From Myxococcales bacterium (GTDB lineage Bacteria > Myxococcota_A > Polyangia > Nannocystales > Nannocystaceae): a stretch of 64,000 nt of DNA. The notes beneath the pieces were generated by a model, which saw only the letters and a program-made list of their open reading frames with translations, made no database searches and had not been told where the DNA came from. Shown here piece by piece: positions 16,446-25,405 of the stretch. The DNA is taken from assembly GCA_020633295.1 (NCBI GenBank), contig JACKDW010000001.1, positions 1 to 64,000 of the forward strand, given 5' to 3'. Within the stretch, counting starts at the first letter, position 1. Every line of letters starts with the position of its first letter. Both the position numbers and the translations under genes were made by a program.

Positions 16446-17848
16446 CGCTGCTCGCTCCTCCCGCCGAGGAGCGCGCCGGCGCTCGAGCGGCGCGCGTCTT
16501 CAGCCTCGCCGGCGGCGAGCAGCGCCGGGATGTCGACGCCGGTCGTGTCGCGCAGCGCCCCGAGCACGGCGGCGACCGTCTGCGGGTAGCTCGCGGCGTA
16601 GCTCGCGAGGCCCGAGCCGTCGCCCGGGTCGATGACGTTGACCTCGTGCACGTCGAGGGTGCCGACGCTCTTGGCGACGACGCCGACGAGCTCCTCGAGG
16701 TGCTGGATGACGTAGAGCTCGCGAGCCTTGGGGCCGATCTGCTGCCACGCGGTCGCGGTCGCGGTCAGCACCTTGGCGACCGCCTCGCCGTCCTCGATCG
16801 TCGGCGCCGCGTCGCCGCGCGCCTTGAGCTGCGCGGCGAGCTTGCGGGCCTCGGCGGGGAGCACCACGTCGGCGAGCAGGCGCTTCTGCTCGAGCGCGTT
16901 GCGGATGTCTTGCAGCTCCTGCTCGGCGACGGCGCGCGCGGTCTTGGCCGCGGCCTCGGCCTCGCGCTCGACCGCAGCCGCCTCGCCGACGAGCTCGGCC
17001 TCGAGCTGCGTGAGCGCGTTGCGCTGGCGCACGATCGCGGTCTCGGCCTCGGCCTTGGCGACGCTCGCGACCTCGTTGGCCAGCGCCTGCGACTCGGCGA
17101 TCTCCTGGCGCGCCTGGTTCTCGGCGTTCTCGGCGTCGCGCAGCGCCGCGGCGATCTGCGGGCGACCGAGCGAGTCGAGGTAGCCGGTGTCGTCCGACAC
17201 GCTCTGGATCTTGAGCGTGTCGAGCTGGAGCCCGAGCTTGTTGAGGTCGTCGTCGGCGGTGTCGCTGAGCGACTTGGCGAAGGTCAGGCGGTCGCTGTTG
17301 ACCTTCTCCGGCGTCATCTTGGCGACGACCTCACGCAGCGCGCCCTCGAGCGTCTGCTGGGCCACGCGCCGGATCTCGTCCGGCGACTGGTTGAGGAAGC
17401 GCTCGATCGCGTTGCGGATCAGCTTGGGGTCCGAGTGGACCTTGACGTTGGCGATCGCGTGGATCCGCAGCGGGATGTTGCCGGTCGAGTACGCGTTCTG
17501 GACGATGATGTCGATGGAGTGCGTGCGCATGTCGATCCGGTCGACGCGCTCGACGAAGGGCAGGCGCCAGGCGCCGCCCTGCCCGCTCCCGGGGTTGTCG
17601 TCGCCCTTGCGCGCGCGCCCCAGGATCACCCGCGGCCCGCCGTGCGAACGCTGCGAGCGCCCGGCGAAGACGAGCGCCTCGCTCGGCCGGCAGACGTAGC
17701 GGAAGCGCTTGACGACGACCAGCGCCAGCAAGATCGCGATCGACGTCGCCGCGGCCGCGATCGCGACGTTCGTGAGCTCGCCGGGCGCGGCCGCGAGCAG
17801 GCTGAGGCCGGACCCCGCAGCGAGCGGGGACAACAGGGGTGACAACAT
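16442..17848 (-). CDS. flotillin-like SPFH-domain membrane protein (first copy in operon)
   Basis: 468 residues. One membrane helix (~28-47), SPFH domain (~50-215, YVCRPSEALVFAG, LPFVERVDRIDMRTHSIDI), then a long coiled coil (~225-350) with many Ala/Glu pairs. Compared with its downstream paralogue, it carries an insertion after the first SPFH strand (RSQRSHGGPRVILGRARKG). The ATG at 17848 has a strong ribosome-binding site (AAGGAG, seven bases away), directly preceded by a stable hairpin. It lies between the NfeD-like gene and the second flotillin gene, which suggests a YqiJ-YqiK style membrane-domain complex. Confidence 0.94.
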   Translation of the reverse strand: MLSPLLSPLAAGSGLSLLAAAPGELTNVAIAAAATSIAILLALVVVKRFRYVCRPSEALVFAGRSQRSHGGPRVILGRARKGDDNPGSGQGGAWRLPFVERVDRIDMRTHSIDIIVQNAYSTGNIPLRIHAIANVKVHSDPKLIRNAIERFLNQSPDEIRRVAQQTLEGALREVVAKMTPEKVNSDRLTFAKSLSDTADDDLNKLGLQLDTLKIQSVSDDTGYLDSLGRPQIAAALRDAENAENQARQEIAESQALANEVASVAKAEAETAIVRQRNALTQLEAELVGEAAAVEREAEAAAKTARAVAEQELQDIRNALEQKRLLADVVLPAEARKLAAQLKARGDAAPTIEDGEAVAKVLTATATAWQQIGPKARELYVIQHLEELVGVVAKSVGTLDVHEVNVIDPGDGSGLASYAASYPQTVAAVLGALRDTTGVDIPALLAAGEAEDARRSSAGALLGGRSEQR

Positions 17849-17864
17849 CGTGGTTCTCCTTTTG

Positions 17865-17894
17865 ACCTGTCAGAGTCGTTCTGACGGTAGGTCG
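17865..17894 (-). promoter_or_regulatory. stem-loop abutting the flotillin ribosome-binding site
   Basis: GACCT-GTCAGA, loop GTCGT, then TCTGAC-(GGT)-AGGTC makes an 11-base stem with one three-base bulge. It ends immediately before the AAGGAG ribosome-binding site of the gene at 17848. It may tune translation or mark an RNA-processing site between the NfeD-like gene and the flotillin pair. Confidence 0.4.
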
Positions 17895-18001
17895 GTTGAG
17901 TCGAGGTACCGAGCGCGATCCCTGCGCGCGGCGGGTCAAGCAGTCCAAGGCCCGGGCGCGCGGCCCGGGGAGAGGTCTCGGAACGAGATCGCGACGCGCG
18001 C

Positions 18002-18697
<696 letters not shown>

Positions 18698-19105
18698 GGT
18701 TGGGTGTCCCTCAGGTCATATCCAAGATCGCGCGTCGACGCGGGGTCGACGTCCCGAGCTTCGGTGACCGTCGGCCGCGCGGACGCGCGCGCTCAGGGCG
18801 CGCCCCGGGACACCCGCAAAAAAACACCCCCATCACCGGCGCGGCTTCGCACGTGCGTGTCCGAAGGCGAGGGATGGGGGTGCTGATTGGGGACGACGAG
18901 ACCGGAATTTTGGCTCACTACAGCTCCCAGCCTGCGCCCTCGATCGAGCGACGCAATCCCCGGCCGACGCGAAATTCTCACCTGTCAAGGCGCAATCTCG
19001 CGCGCACGCGCGCAATCGCGCGGATGTTTCCCGGAAAACAGGCTGCATACAGCGTTCTACTGGAGAGATCTCGCCCCTGGCCCGACACCGTAGCATGGGT
19101 GGTGC
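18698..19105 (-). promoter_or_regulatory. long divergent leader region upstream of the flotillin operon, possible regulatory RNA
   Basis: 408 bases between the flotillin operon start and mpg, with no convincing gene. On the minus strand it holds, in order, a consensus -35-like TTGACA (18983-18988, with no convincing -10), a terminator-like hairpin with T7 (18818-18882), then GGGTGTCCC (18807-18815). That last element is exactly complementary to GGGACACCC (18702-18710), which overlaps the ribosome-binding site of the NfeD-like gene. The order 'terminator, then anti-Shine-Dalgarno' is what a cis-acting leader would show, but no known riboswitch class is recognised. The mpg promoter must also lie here; I cannot place it. 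Confidence 0.4.
18818..18882 (-). terminator. orphan intrinsic-terminator-like hairpin
   Basis: On the minus strand CACCCCCATC and GATGGGGGTG pair perfectly over ten bases (18873-18882 with 18825-18834) and are followed directly by TTTTTTT (18824-18818). The 38-base loop contains a smaller stem (CTTCG/CGAAG around CACGTG). There is no minus-strand gene to its right that it could end. It therefore suggests either an attenuator in the flotillin leader or the 3' end of a small RNA. Confidence 0.6.
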
Positions 19106-19708
19106 ATGTCGCGGCTCCTGCCACAGTCCTTCTTCGCGCGAGACGCCCTCATCGTCGCCCGCGGGCTGCTCGGGAAGCTCGTGCGCCGCGGGCCCGTGAC
19201 CCTGCGTATCTCGGAGACCGAGGCCTACCGCTGGCCGCACGACAGCGCGAACCACTGCCGCATGGGTCGGACGCCGCGCAACGAGCCCATGTGGGGGCCC
19301 GCCGGCCACGCCTACGTGTACCTGTGCTTCGGGCTCCACCACATGCTGAACGTCGTGACCGGCGCGCCCGGTGAGGGCGAGGCCGTGCTGATCCGCGCCT
19401 GTGAGCCGATCTCCGGGCTCGCGCAGATCACCGCGCGGCGCGGGGGAAAGCGCGGGCCCGCGCTGCTCACCGGCCCGGGGAAGGTCGGGCAAGCGCTCGC
19501 GATCGATCCGTCCTGGTCCGGCCACGCGCTGTTTCGCCGCGGCGGGCTCTCGCTGCTCGACGGCGAGACGCCCGCGCGCCACCTCGTCGGTCCGCGCGTC
19601 GGCATCGACTACGCCGAGCCCGCGGACCGCGACGCGCCGTGGCGCTTCGCGCTCGCCGACACGCCCTGGGTCTCGCGCCGCAGCTCGCTGCGCGTCGCGC
19701 AGGCGTGA
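19106..19708 (+). CDS. mpg: 3-methyladenine DNA glycosylase (AAG/MPG family)
   Basis: 200 residues, the normal length for bacterial AAG. It flips out and removes alkylated or deaminated purines to start base-excision repair. The diagnostic motif ISETEAY gives catalytic Glu39 and the intercalating Tyr41, with His50 (DSANH) matching human His136. GPAGHAYVYLCFGLHHMLNVV, in pieces, the GPGKVGQAL loop and the C-terminal GPRVGIDYA...PWRFAL are all present. The ATG at 19106 is followed 48 bases after the stop by hemB on the same strand. Confidence 0.95.
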   Translation: MSRLLPQSFFARDALIVARGLLGKLVRRGPVTLRISETEAYRWPHDSANHCRMGRTPRNEPMWGPAGHAYVYLCFGLHHMLNVVTGAPGEGEAVLIRACEPISGLAQITARRGGKRGPALLTGPGKVGQALAIDPSWSGHALFRRGGLSLLDGETPARHLVGPRVGIDYAEPADRDAPWRFALADTPWVSRRSSLRVAQA

Positions 19709-19756
19709 CGCGATCGACGAGCCGCGCGCGCGGTGCTTCGGGGTACAACGTGCACC

Positions 19757-20767
19757 ATGTCCGATGGCGATCGCCCCTACGCCCTGAGCCTGCGCTCCCG
19801 CCCGCGACGAAACCGCAAGAACGCGACGATCCGCGGCTTTCACCGCGAGACCCGCGTCGGCCCCGAGCACTTCATCTACCCGCTGTTCGTGCACGAGGGC
19901 GACGCCGACGAGCCGATCGCGTCCATGCCCGGCTGCGCGCGCCTGAGCCTCGCCGGCCTGCTGCGCGAGGTCGAGGCCGCGCGCGCCGTGGGCGTCAACG
20001 CGGTCGTGCTGTTCCCCAAGGTCCCCGACGCGCTCAAGACCGCCGACGGCCGCGAGTCCTACAACCCCGACGGGCTCATCCCCCGCTGCCTGCGCGCGCT
20101 GAAGGAGCGCTGGCCTGACCTGGTCACGGTGACCGACGTCGCGCTCGACCCCTACTCGTCCGACGGCCACGACGGGCTCGTCGCGCCCGACGGCCGCATC
20201 CTCAACGACGAGACCGTCGAGGTGCTGTGCAAGCAGGCGCTGAGCCAGGCGCGCGCCGGCGCCGACATCATCTCGCCCAGCGACATGATGGACGGCCGCG
20301 TGGGCGCCATCCGCGAGGCGCTCGACGACGAGGGCTTCACCGAGGTCTCGATCCTCGCCTACACCGCCAAGTACGCGTCGGCCTACTACGGCCCGTTCCG
20401 CGACGCGCTCGACTCGGCGCCGCGCGGCGGCGACAAGAAGACCTACCAGATGGACCCGGCGAACGCCCGCGAGGCTGTCCGAGAGGTCATGCTCGACGAG
20501 GACGAGGGCGCCGACATGATCATGGTGAAGCCGGCGGGCCCCTACCTCGACGTCATCCGCCTCGTGCGCGAGACGACCGCGCTCCCGGTCGCGGCCTACC
20601 AGGTCTCCGGCGAGTACGCGATGCTCAAGGCCGCGAGCGCGCGCGGCTGGCTCGACGAGCGCAGCGTCGTGCTCGAGAGCCTGACCGCGATCCGCCGCGC
20701 GGGCGCCGACGTCATCCTGACCTACTTCGCGCGCCAGGTCGGCGAGTGGCTCGCGGGCGCGCGCTGA
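19757..20767 (+). CDS. hemB: delta-aminolevulinic acid dehydratase (porphobilinogen synthase)
   Basis: 336 residues. HemB joins two 5-aminolevulinate molecules to porphobilinogen in haem and corrin synthesis. The two Schiff-base lysines are Lys205 (YTAKYASAYYGPFR) and Lys258 (MIMVKPAGPYLD). The metal loop reads DVALDPYSSDGHDG, with aspartates instead of the cysteine triad, which places it in the Mg-dependent, zinc-independent class. SPSDMMDGRVGAIR is the typical substrate-binding stretch. I start at ATG 19757 (MSDGDRPY) rather than an in-frame ATG eight codons earlier because conserved sequence begins shortly after it. It follows mpg on the same strand and converges with the aminopeptidase gene. 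Confidence 0.97.
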   Translation: MSDGDRPYALSLRSRPRRNRKNATIRGFHRETRVGPEHFIYPLFVHEGDADEPIASMPGCARLSLAGLLREVEAARAVGVNAVVLFPKVPDALKTADGRESYNPDGLIPRCLRALKERWPDLVTVTDVALDPYSSDGHDGLVAPDGRILNDETVEVLCKQALSQARAGADIISPSDMMDGRVGAIREALDDEGFTEVSILAYTAKYASAYYGPFRDALDSAPRGGDKKTYQMDPANAREAVREVMLDEDEGADMIMVKPAGPYLDVIRLVRETTALPVAAYQVSGEYAMLKAASARGWLDERSVVLESLTAIRRAGADVILTYFARQVGEWLAGAR

Positions 20768-20816
20768 GCCGCGCGCCGATCACCCCTGTCTCGCGCGACA
20801 TATTCGAACAGACCGA

Positions 20817-21782
20817 TCAGCGCTTGAGGAACTCGTCGGTCGCGCGCACGAGCGCGTGCGTGATCCCGGGCTCGAACGCGGAGTGCCCCGCGTCGGGCAC
20901 GACCACGAGCTCCGAGCGCGGCAGCCCGAGGTGCAGGCGGTACGCGTTCTCGACCGGGCAGATCATGTCGTAGCGGCCGTGCACGATCGTCGTCGGGATG
21001 TGCTGGATCCGGTGCAGGTTGGCGAACAGCTGCTTCTCGTGCTTGAGGAAGCCGTTGTTGACGAAGTAGTGGCACTCGATGCGCGAGAACGCGAGCGTGA
21101 ACTCGGGGTTCTCGCAGTGCGCGAGCAGGTCGTTGTCGGGCAGCAGCGTGGCGACGCGGCCCTCCCACATGCTCCACGCCTTCGCGGCGGCGAACTGCGT
21201 GGCCTCGTCGTCCGACGTCAGCCGGCGGTAGTAGGCGCCGATCAGGTCGCCGCGCTCGTCCTCGGGGATCGCGCTGACGAAGTCGTCCCACGCGTCGGGG
21301 AACAGCACGCGCGTGCCGGAGCCGTAGAACCACTCGCACTCGCGCCGCGTGAACATGAAGATGCCCCGCAGGATCATCTCGGTCACGCGGTGCGGGTAGG
21401 TCTCGGCGTAGGCGACCGCGAGCGTGCTGCCCCACGAGCCGCCGAACACCTGCCAGCGCTCGATGCCGAGGTAGTTGCGCAGCGCCTCGATGTCCTCGAC
21501 CAGGTGCCAGGTCGTGTTGTCGACGAGCGACGCGTGCGGCGTCGACTGCCCGCAGCCGCGCTGGTCGAACAGGATGATCCGATAGTGCTTGGGGTCGAAG
21601 AAGGTGCGGTGCTTGGGGTCCGTACCGCCACCTGGCCCTCCGTGCAGAAACACGACCGGCCGACCGTCTGGGTTCCCGGACTCCTCAAAGTACAGGTCAT
21701 GCTCTTCGGACACCTGGAGCCGCCCAAAGTGATACGGCTCGATATCCGGGTACGCGATACTAAGGCGTTCGCTAGGTCGCAC
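20817..21782 (-). CDS. proline iminopeptidase (alpha/beta hydrolase), copy 1
   Basis: 321 residues, cytoplasmic. It releases N-terminal proline from peptides. Family marks are the oxyanion motif HGGPGGG (residues 47-53), DQRGCGQSTPH (73-83), nucleophile elbow GGSWGS with Ser116, the lid domain with the ECHYFVNNGFL signature, GRYDMICP (acid) and GHSAFEP (His). Copy 2 lies directly upstream on the same strand, about 157 bases away, and is clearly paralogous (shared motifs and length). The pair looks like an old tandem duplication. The gene name pip is commonly used for this family; the substrate range of each copy is unknown. Confidence 0.94.
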   Translation of the reverse strand: MRPSERLSIAYPDIEPYHFGRLQVSEEHDLYFEESGNPDGRPVVFLHGGPGGGTDPKHRTFFDPKHYRIILFDQRGCGQSTPHASLVDNTTWHLVEDIEALRNYLGIERWQVFGGSWGSTLAVAYAETYPHRVTEMILRGIFMFTRRECEWFYGSGTRVLFPDAWDDFVSAIPEDERGDLIGAYYRRLTSDDEATQFAAAKAWSMWEGRVATLLPDNDLLAHCENPEFTLAFSRIECHYFVNNGFLKHEKQLFANLHRIQHIPTTIVHGRYDMICPVENAYRLHLGLPRSELVVVPDAGHSAFEPGITHALVRATDEFLKR

Positions 21783-21939
21783 GGCTAGACGATAGATACC
21801 GTGTCCCAGGCGGCGTGGCTACCGCGCCGGCGCGACGCGTAGGGCCGCGCGACTGCACGCCGCGCGCGCGCGAGCCCGCGTCGCGCGAGCGCGAAGGCGC
21901 GACGGCCCGGCGGCGCGTCCCCGCGCCGCGACGCTCGGC

Positions 21940-22899
21940 TCAGCGCGTCGAGAAGCGATCGGTCGCGGCCACGAGCTCGGCGATGATGCCGGGCTCGAAC
22001 GACGAGTGCCCGGCGTCGTTGACCACGCGAAAGTCCGCCTCGGGCCAGGCCTTGTGCAGCTCCCACGCGGTCTGCATCGGGCACACCATGTCGTAGCGCC
22101 CCTGCACGATCACGGTCGGGATGTGGCGCACCGCGTCGAGCTCCTCGAGCAGCTGATTCTCGCGCTCGAAGAAGCCGCCGTTGACGAAGTAGTGGCACTC
22201 GATGCGAGCGAACGCGAGGCTGAACGCGTCCTCGGCGACGCGCGCGATGTTCTCCGGGCTCGTGTAGAGAAAGCTGGTGCTCCCCTCCCACACGCTCCAC
22301 GCCCGCGCGGCCTCCTGGCGCGTCGCCTCGTTGTCGCCGGTCAGGCGCCGGTAGTACGCGCGGAGGAAGTCATGCTGCTCGGCCTTGGGGATGACCGCGC
22401 GGTACTTCTCCCACACCTCGGGGAAGATCGAGCTCGCGCCCTCCTGATAGAACCACCGCAGCTCCTTGCGGCGCAGCAGGAAGATCCCGCGCAGCACCAG
22501 CTCGGTCACGTGGTCGGGGAACTTCTCGGCGTAGGCGAGCGCGAGCGTGCTGCCCCACGAGCCGCCGAAGACCTGCCAGCGCTCGACCCCGAGGCGGATC
22601 CGCAGGCGCTCGATGTCGGCGACGAGATCCCAGGTCGTGTTGGCCTCGAGGCTCGCGTGCGGCGTGCTGCGGCCGCAGCCGCGCTGGTCGAACAGGATGA
22701 TCCGGTACCGCTCCGGATCGAAGAATCGGCGCTGCGTCGGGCTCGTGCCGCCGCCAGGCCCGCCGTGCAGGAACACCACCGGCTTCCCGCGCGGGTTGCC
22801 CGACTGCTCGTAATAGATCGTGTGCAACGACGAGACCTCGAGGGTGCCGGTCTCGTAGGGCTCGATGCTCGGGTAGAGCGTGCGGCGGTTCGCGGCCAT
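21940..22899 (-). CDS. proline iminopeptidase (alpha/beta hydrolase), copy 2
   Basis: 319 residues with the same family motifs as copy 1: HGGPGGGTSP, DQRGCGRSTPHAS, GGSWGSTLALAYAEKFP (nucleophile Ser), ECHYFVNGGFF and GRYDMVCPMQTAWELHKAWP, ending in NDAGHSSFEPG. The start at 22899 (MAANRRTLYPSIEPYE) matches the N-terminus of copy 1 (IAYPDIEPYH); the longer open frame upstream runs through low-complexity repeat DNA and is not conserved. The two copies are adjacent and in the same direction. Confidence 0.93.
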   Translation of the reverse strand: MAANRRTLYPSIEPYETGTLEVSSLHTIYYEQSGNPRGKPVVFLHGGPGGGTSPTQRRFFDPERYRIILFDQRGCGRSTPHASLEANTTWDLVADIERLRIRLGVERWQVFGGSWGSTLALAYAEKFPDHVTELVLRGIFLLRRKELRWFYQEGASSIFPEVWEKYRAVIPKAEQHDFLRAYYRRLTGDNEATRQEAARAWSVWEGSTSFLYTSPENIARVAEDAFSLAFARIECHYFVNGGFFERENQLLEELDAVRHIPTVIVQGRYDMVCPMQTAWELHKAWPEADFRVVNDAGHSSFEPGIIAELVAATDRFSTR

Positions 22900-22976
22900 C
22901 GAGCCGAGCTTGGCAAACCGTCGCGAGAGCGTCCAGCGCCAGTCCACGGGGCGCGCCGCGGAAAACCCCCCAGGCG

Positions 22977-23018
22977 CGCGCCCAGGAGCGCGCCCAGGAG
23001 CGCGCCCAGGAGCGCGGC
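22977..23018. repeat. 12-base tandem repeat in intergenic DNA
   Basis: About three and a half copies of CGCGCCCAGGAG in tandem lie between the divergent aminopeptidase and cyclase genes. Units are directly adjacent without spacers. Its role is unknown; it may be a neutral slippage product, or could set spacing in the divergent promoter. Confidence 0.85.
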
Positions 23019-23152
23019 TCCACGAGCGCGCGCCGATCGCCGCGCGGCGCAGCGCCGGCGCGCGTTCGCGCGTCGCCGCGCGCGCGAGCTCGCCGCGCGC
23101 GTCGAGCTCGGCGTCGAACGGTGTAGGCTGGAGCGGGCGTCGCCGAGACACC

Positions 23153-24118
23153 ATGTCCGTCACCGTAGAATTTGATCGCGAGGCCACCGTCGAGGTCGAG
23201 GATCTCGAGCAGTCGCTGCTCGAGATCTCGCGCGCCGCCGGGATCCCGCACATCTCCGCGTGCGGCGGCAACGCGCGCTGCTCGACGTGCCGCGTGATGA
23301 TCCTCGAGGGCCTCGAGAACGTCGCGCCGCGCAACAAGACCGAGGCCAAGCTCGCCGACCGCAAGGGCTTCGACGCGCAGATCCGCCTGGCCTGTCAGAC
23401 ACATATCACCGGGCCGGTCCGGCTCCGCCGGCTCGTGATCGACGAGGAGGACCGCAAGATCGCGCAGTCCAGCGGGCGCAAGGCGACCGGCAAGGATCGC
23501 AAGCTCGCGATCCTCTTCAGCGACATCCGCCGCTTCACGTCCTTCGCCGAGAGCCACCTCGCCTACGACGTCATCCACATCCTCGGCCGCTACTTCCGCA
23601 AGATCGGCGGCCCCGTGCTCGAGTGCGGCGGCTACATCGACAAGTACATGGGCGACGGCATCATGGCGATCTTCGGGCTCGAGTCCCGCGACCCCGCGCA
23701 GGCCTGCCGCGACGCCGTGCGCGCGGGGCTCGGCATGCTCAAGGAGCTCGACGAGCTCAACGTCTACCTCCGCGAGCAGTTCGACACCGAGTTCCGCATC
23801 GGCATCGGCGTCCACGTCGGGCCGGTGATCATCGGCGAGATGGGGCACCCCAAGAAGATGCAGTTCACGGCCATCGGCGACACGGTCAACATCGCCAGCC
23901 GCATCGAGTCCGCGACCAAGATCGTCGGCACCAGCATGCTCGTCTCGGCCGAGGTGTGCGCGCTGCTCCGCGACGAGCTGGTCGCCGGACGCAGTCAGCG
24001 GGTCAACCTCAAGGGGAAGACCGGCGAGCACCTGCTCACCGAGGTGCTGGGGCTGCGCGAGCGCGAGGCGCCGACCGACGAGGCCGCGCCCGCGCCCGAG
24101 CCCCCGAGCGACGACTGA
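23153..24118 (+). CDS. adenylate cyclase with N-terminal 2Fe-2S ferredoxin domain
   Basis: 321 residues. Residues 1-95 form a plant-type [2Fe-2S] ferredoxin domain with all four ligands: Cys37, Cys43 and Cys46 (ACGGNARCSTC) and Cys81 (RLACQTH). Residues ~117-300 are a class III cyclase domain with metal ligands Asp124 (LFSDIRRF) and Asp168 (DKYMGDG). Lys164 and the Asp in FTAIGDTVNIASR fit adenine specificity, and Asn/Arg of the same motif are the transition-state residues. The protein should make cAMP under control of the cluster's redox state or integrity. No membrane segment is seen. The ATG at 23153 is preferred because ferredoxin homology begins at once. An acidic Pro/Ala tail ends it. 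The stop is four bases from the convergent SDR gene. Confidence 0.93.
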   Translation: MSVTVEFDREATVEVEDLEQSLLEISRAAGIPHISACGGNARCSTCRVMILEGLENVAPRNKTEAKLADRKGFDAQIRLACQTHITGPVRLRRLVIDEEDRKIAQSSGRKATGKDRKLAILFSDIRRFTSFAESHLAYDVIHILGRYFRKIGGPVLECGGYIDKYMGDGIMAIFGLESRDPAQACRDAVRAGLGMLKELDELNVYLREQFDTEFRIGIGVHVGPVIIGEMGHPKKMQFTAIGDTVNIASRIESATKIVGTSMLVSAEVCALLRDELVAGRSQRVNLKGKTGEHLLTEVLGLREREAPTDEAAPAPEPPSDD

Positions 24119-24121
24119 GGC

Positions 24122-25405
24122 TCAGGCGAACAGCGGCGCCCACGGGCGCGCCGGCGCGCGCCGCCAGGCGACCTTCTTGCTGCCGGCTTTCTCGCGCTTC
24201 TGGTGCGCGCGCCAGGCGGCGAGCACCTCGGTCTCGCGCGCGGCCGAGATCCCCGCGGACTTGCCCTCGAGCAGCCGCGCCTGCCGCTCGGGCTCCAGCT
24301 CGCGCCACCAGCTGAGCGTGTCGCGGCAGGTGTCGACGACGGGGCGAAAGCGCATCCCGGCGGCGATCGCCCTCCCCGCGTTGACCGTGCCGAAGCCCGC
24401 GTACTCGCCCGTCGGCGGGACCCAGACCGGCATGTGCTGCCACGGCGTAACCTCCTGCTCGGCCAGGAACTCCGCGTCCGCCCACACGAAGCGGGCGTCG
24501 CTCTCGCCCGCCTGCTTGCACGCCTCGAGCATCGCGCCGACCGAGAGCCGCTCGGCCGGCCCGACCGCGTTGTAGACCCCGAGGTGGCGCTGCTCGATCG
24601 CGTCGATCATCCACTCCGCGAGGTCGCGCGCGTCGATGATCTGGACCGGATCCTCAGGTGACCCCGGGGACAGCACGTCGCCGCCCCGCGCGACCCGGAC
24701 GGGCCAGTAGGTGAAGCGATCGGTCGGGTCCCCGGGCCCGACGATCAGGCCCGGGCGCACCACGGACGTCCGGCCCGCGAACACGGCCTCGGCCGCCTGC
24801 TCGCACAGCGCCTTGAGGGCGCCGTAGGTCTCGCCCGTGACCTGCTCCGACGTCTTGTCCTCGATCTCGGCGAGCGGCGCGCGCTCGTCCATGCCGACCT
24901 GGCTGGTGTCGGCGTAGACCGACACCGTCGAGACGAACAGGTACTGGTCGACGGTGTCGGCGAGCAGCTGCGCGACCTCGGTGACCACGCGCGGGTAGTA
25001 CCCCGAGGTGTCGATCACCGCGTCGAAGCGCCGGCCCTTGAGCGCCGCGAGGTCGCCGGTCTTGCGATCGCCGCGCAGCTTCTCGAGCTCGGGGAACAGC
25101 TCGGGGTTGGTCTTGCCGCGGTTGAACAGCGTGACGGTGTGACCGCGCGCGAGCGCGGCGCGGACCGTGTGCGGCCCGAGGAAGCCCGTGCCGCCCAGGA
25201 CCAGCAGGTGGCCGCGCTCCACGGGGCGCAGCTCGTAGGTCTTGGTGTTCGCGTCCTCGGGGGGCGGCGCGCTGGCGCCCCCCGGCGGCGGGCTCTCGCC
25301 CGAGCTCTGCTTGGACGCGCAGGCGCCCGCCGCCAGCGCCCCCAGGGCGCCCGCCCCAAGCCGAAGAAACCGCCTGCGATCAAGGGGCCAGGTGTCCTGC
25401 TTCAT
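24122..25405 (-). CDS. Tat-type lipoprotein with NAD(P)-binding SDR/epimerase fold
   Basis: 427 residues. The N-terminus is a twin-arginine signal (DRRRFLRLGAG) that also carries a lipobox (ALAAGAC, Cys29), followed by a Ser/Pro/Gly spacer. The mature part is an extended short-chain dehydrogenase / NAD-dependent epimerase with the dinucleotide loop GGTGFLG (71-77), a Ser/Val strand (LFVSTVSVYA) and the catalytic YxxxK (TYGALKA). Export of a folded, cofactor-loaded oxidoreductase fits Tat. It would act on a sugar or nucleotide-sugar-like substrate at the outer face of a membrane; the substrate is unknown. I chose ATG 25405 because it yields the signal peptide. It converges with the cyclase gene. 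Confidence 0.88.
   Translation of the reverse strand: MKQDTWPLDRRRFLRLGAGALGALAAGACASKQSSGESPPPGGASAPPPEDANTKTYELRPVERGHLLVLGGTGFLGPHTVRAALARGHTVTLFNRGKTNPELFPELEKLRGDRKTGDLAALKGRRFDAVIDTSGYYPRVVTEVAQLLADTVDQYLFVSTVSVYADTSQVGMDERAPLAEIEDKTSEQVTGETYGALKALCEQAAEAVFAGRTSVVRPGLIVGPGDPTDRFTYWPVRVARGGDVLSPGSPEDPVQIIDARDLAEWMIDAIEQRHLGVYNAVGPAERLSVGAMLEACKQAGESDARFVWADAEFLAEQEVTPWQHMPVWVPPTGEYAGFGTVNAGRAIAAGMRFRPVVDTCRDTLSWWRELEPERQARLLEGKSAGISAARETEVLAAWRAHQKREKAGSKKVAWRRAPARPWAPLFA

Noticed and set aside
18833..20170. Minus-strand frame spanning mpg, hemB and the leader
   Set aside because: Lies antisense to two well-supported enzymes and has no domain, so it does not explain the orphan terminator at 18818-18882.
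22977..23018. CRISPR-like repeat cluster
   Set aside because: Units are 12 bases and contiguous, with no spacers and no cas genes in the window.
22880..23152. N-terminal extension of the ferredoxin-cyclase
   Set aside because: Reads through the 12-base tandem repeat and the start of the divergent aminopeptidase; ferredoxin homology begins at 23153.
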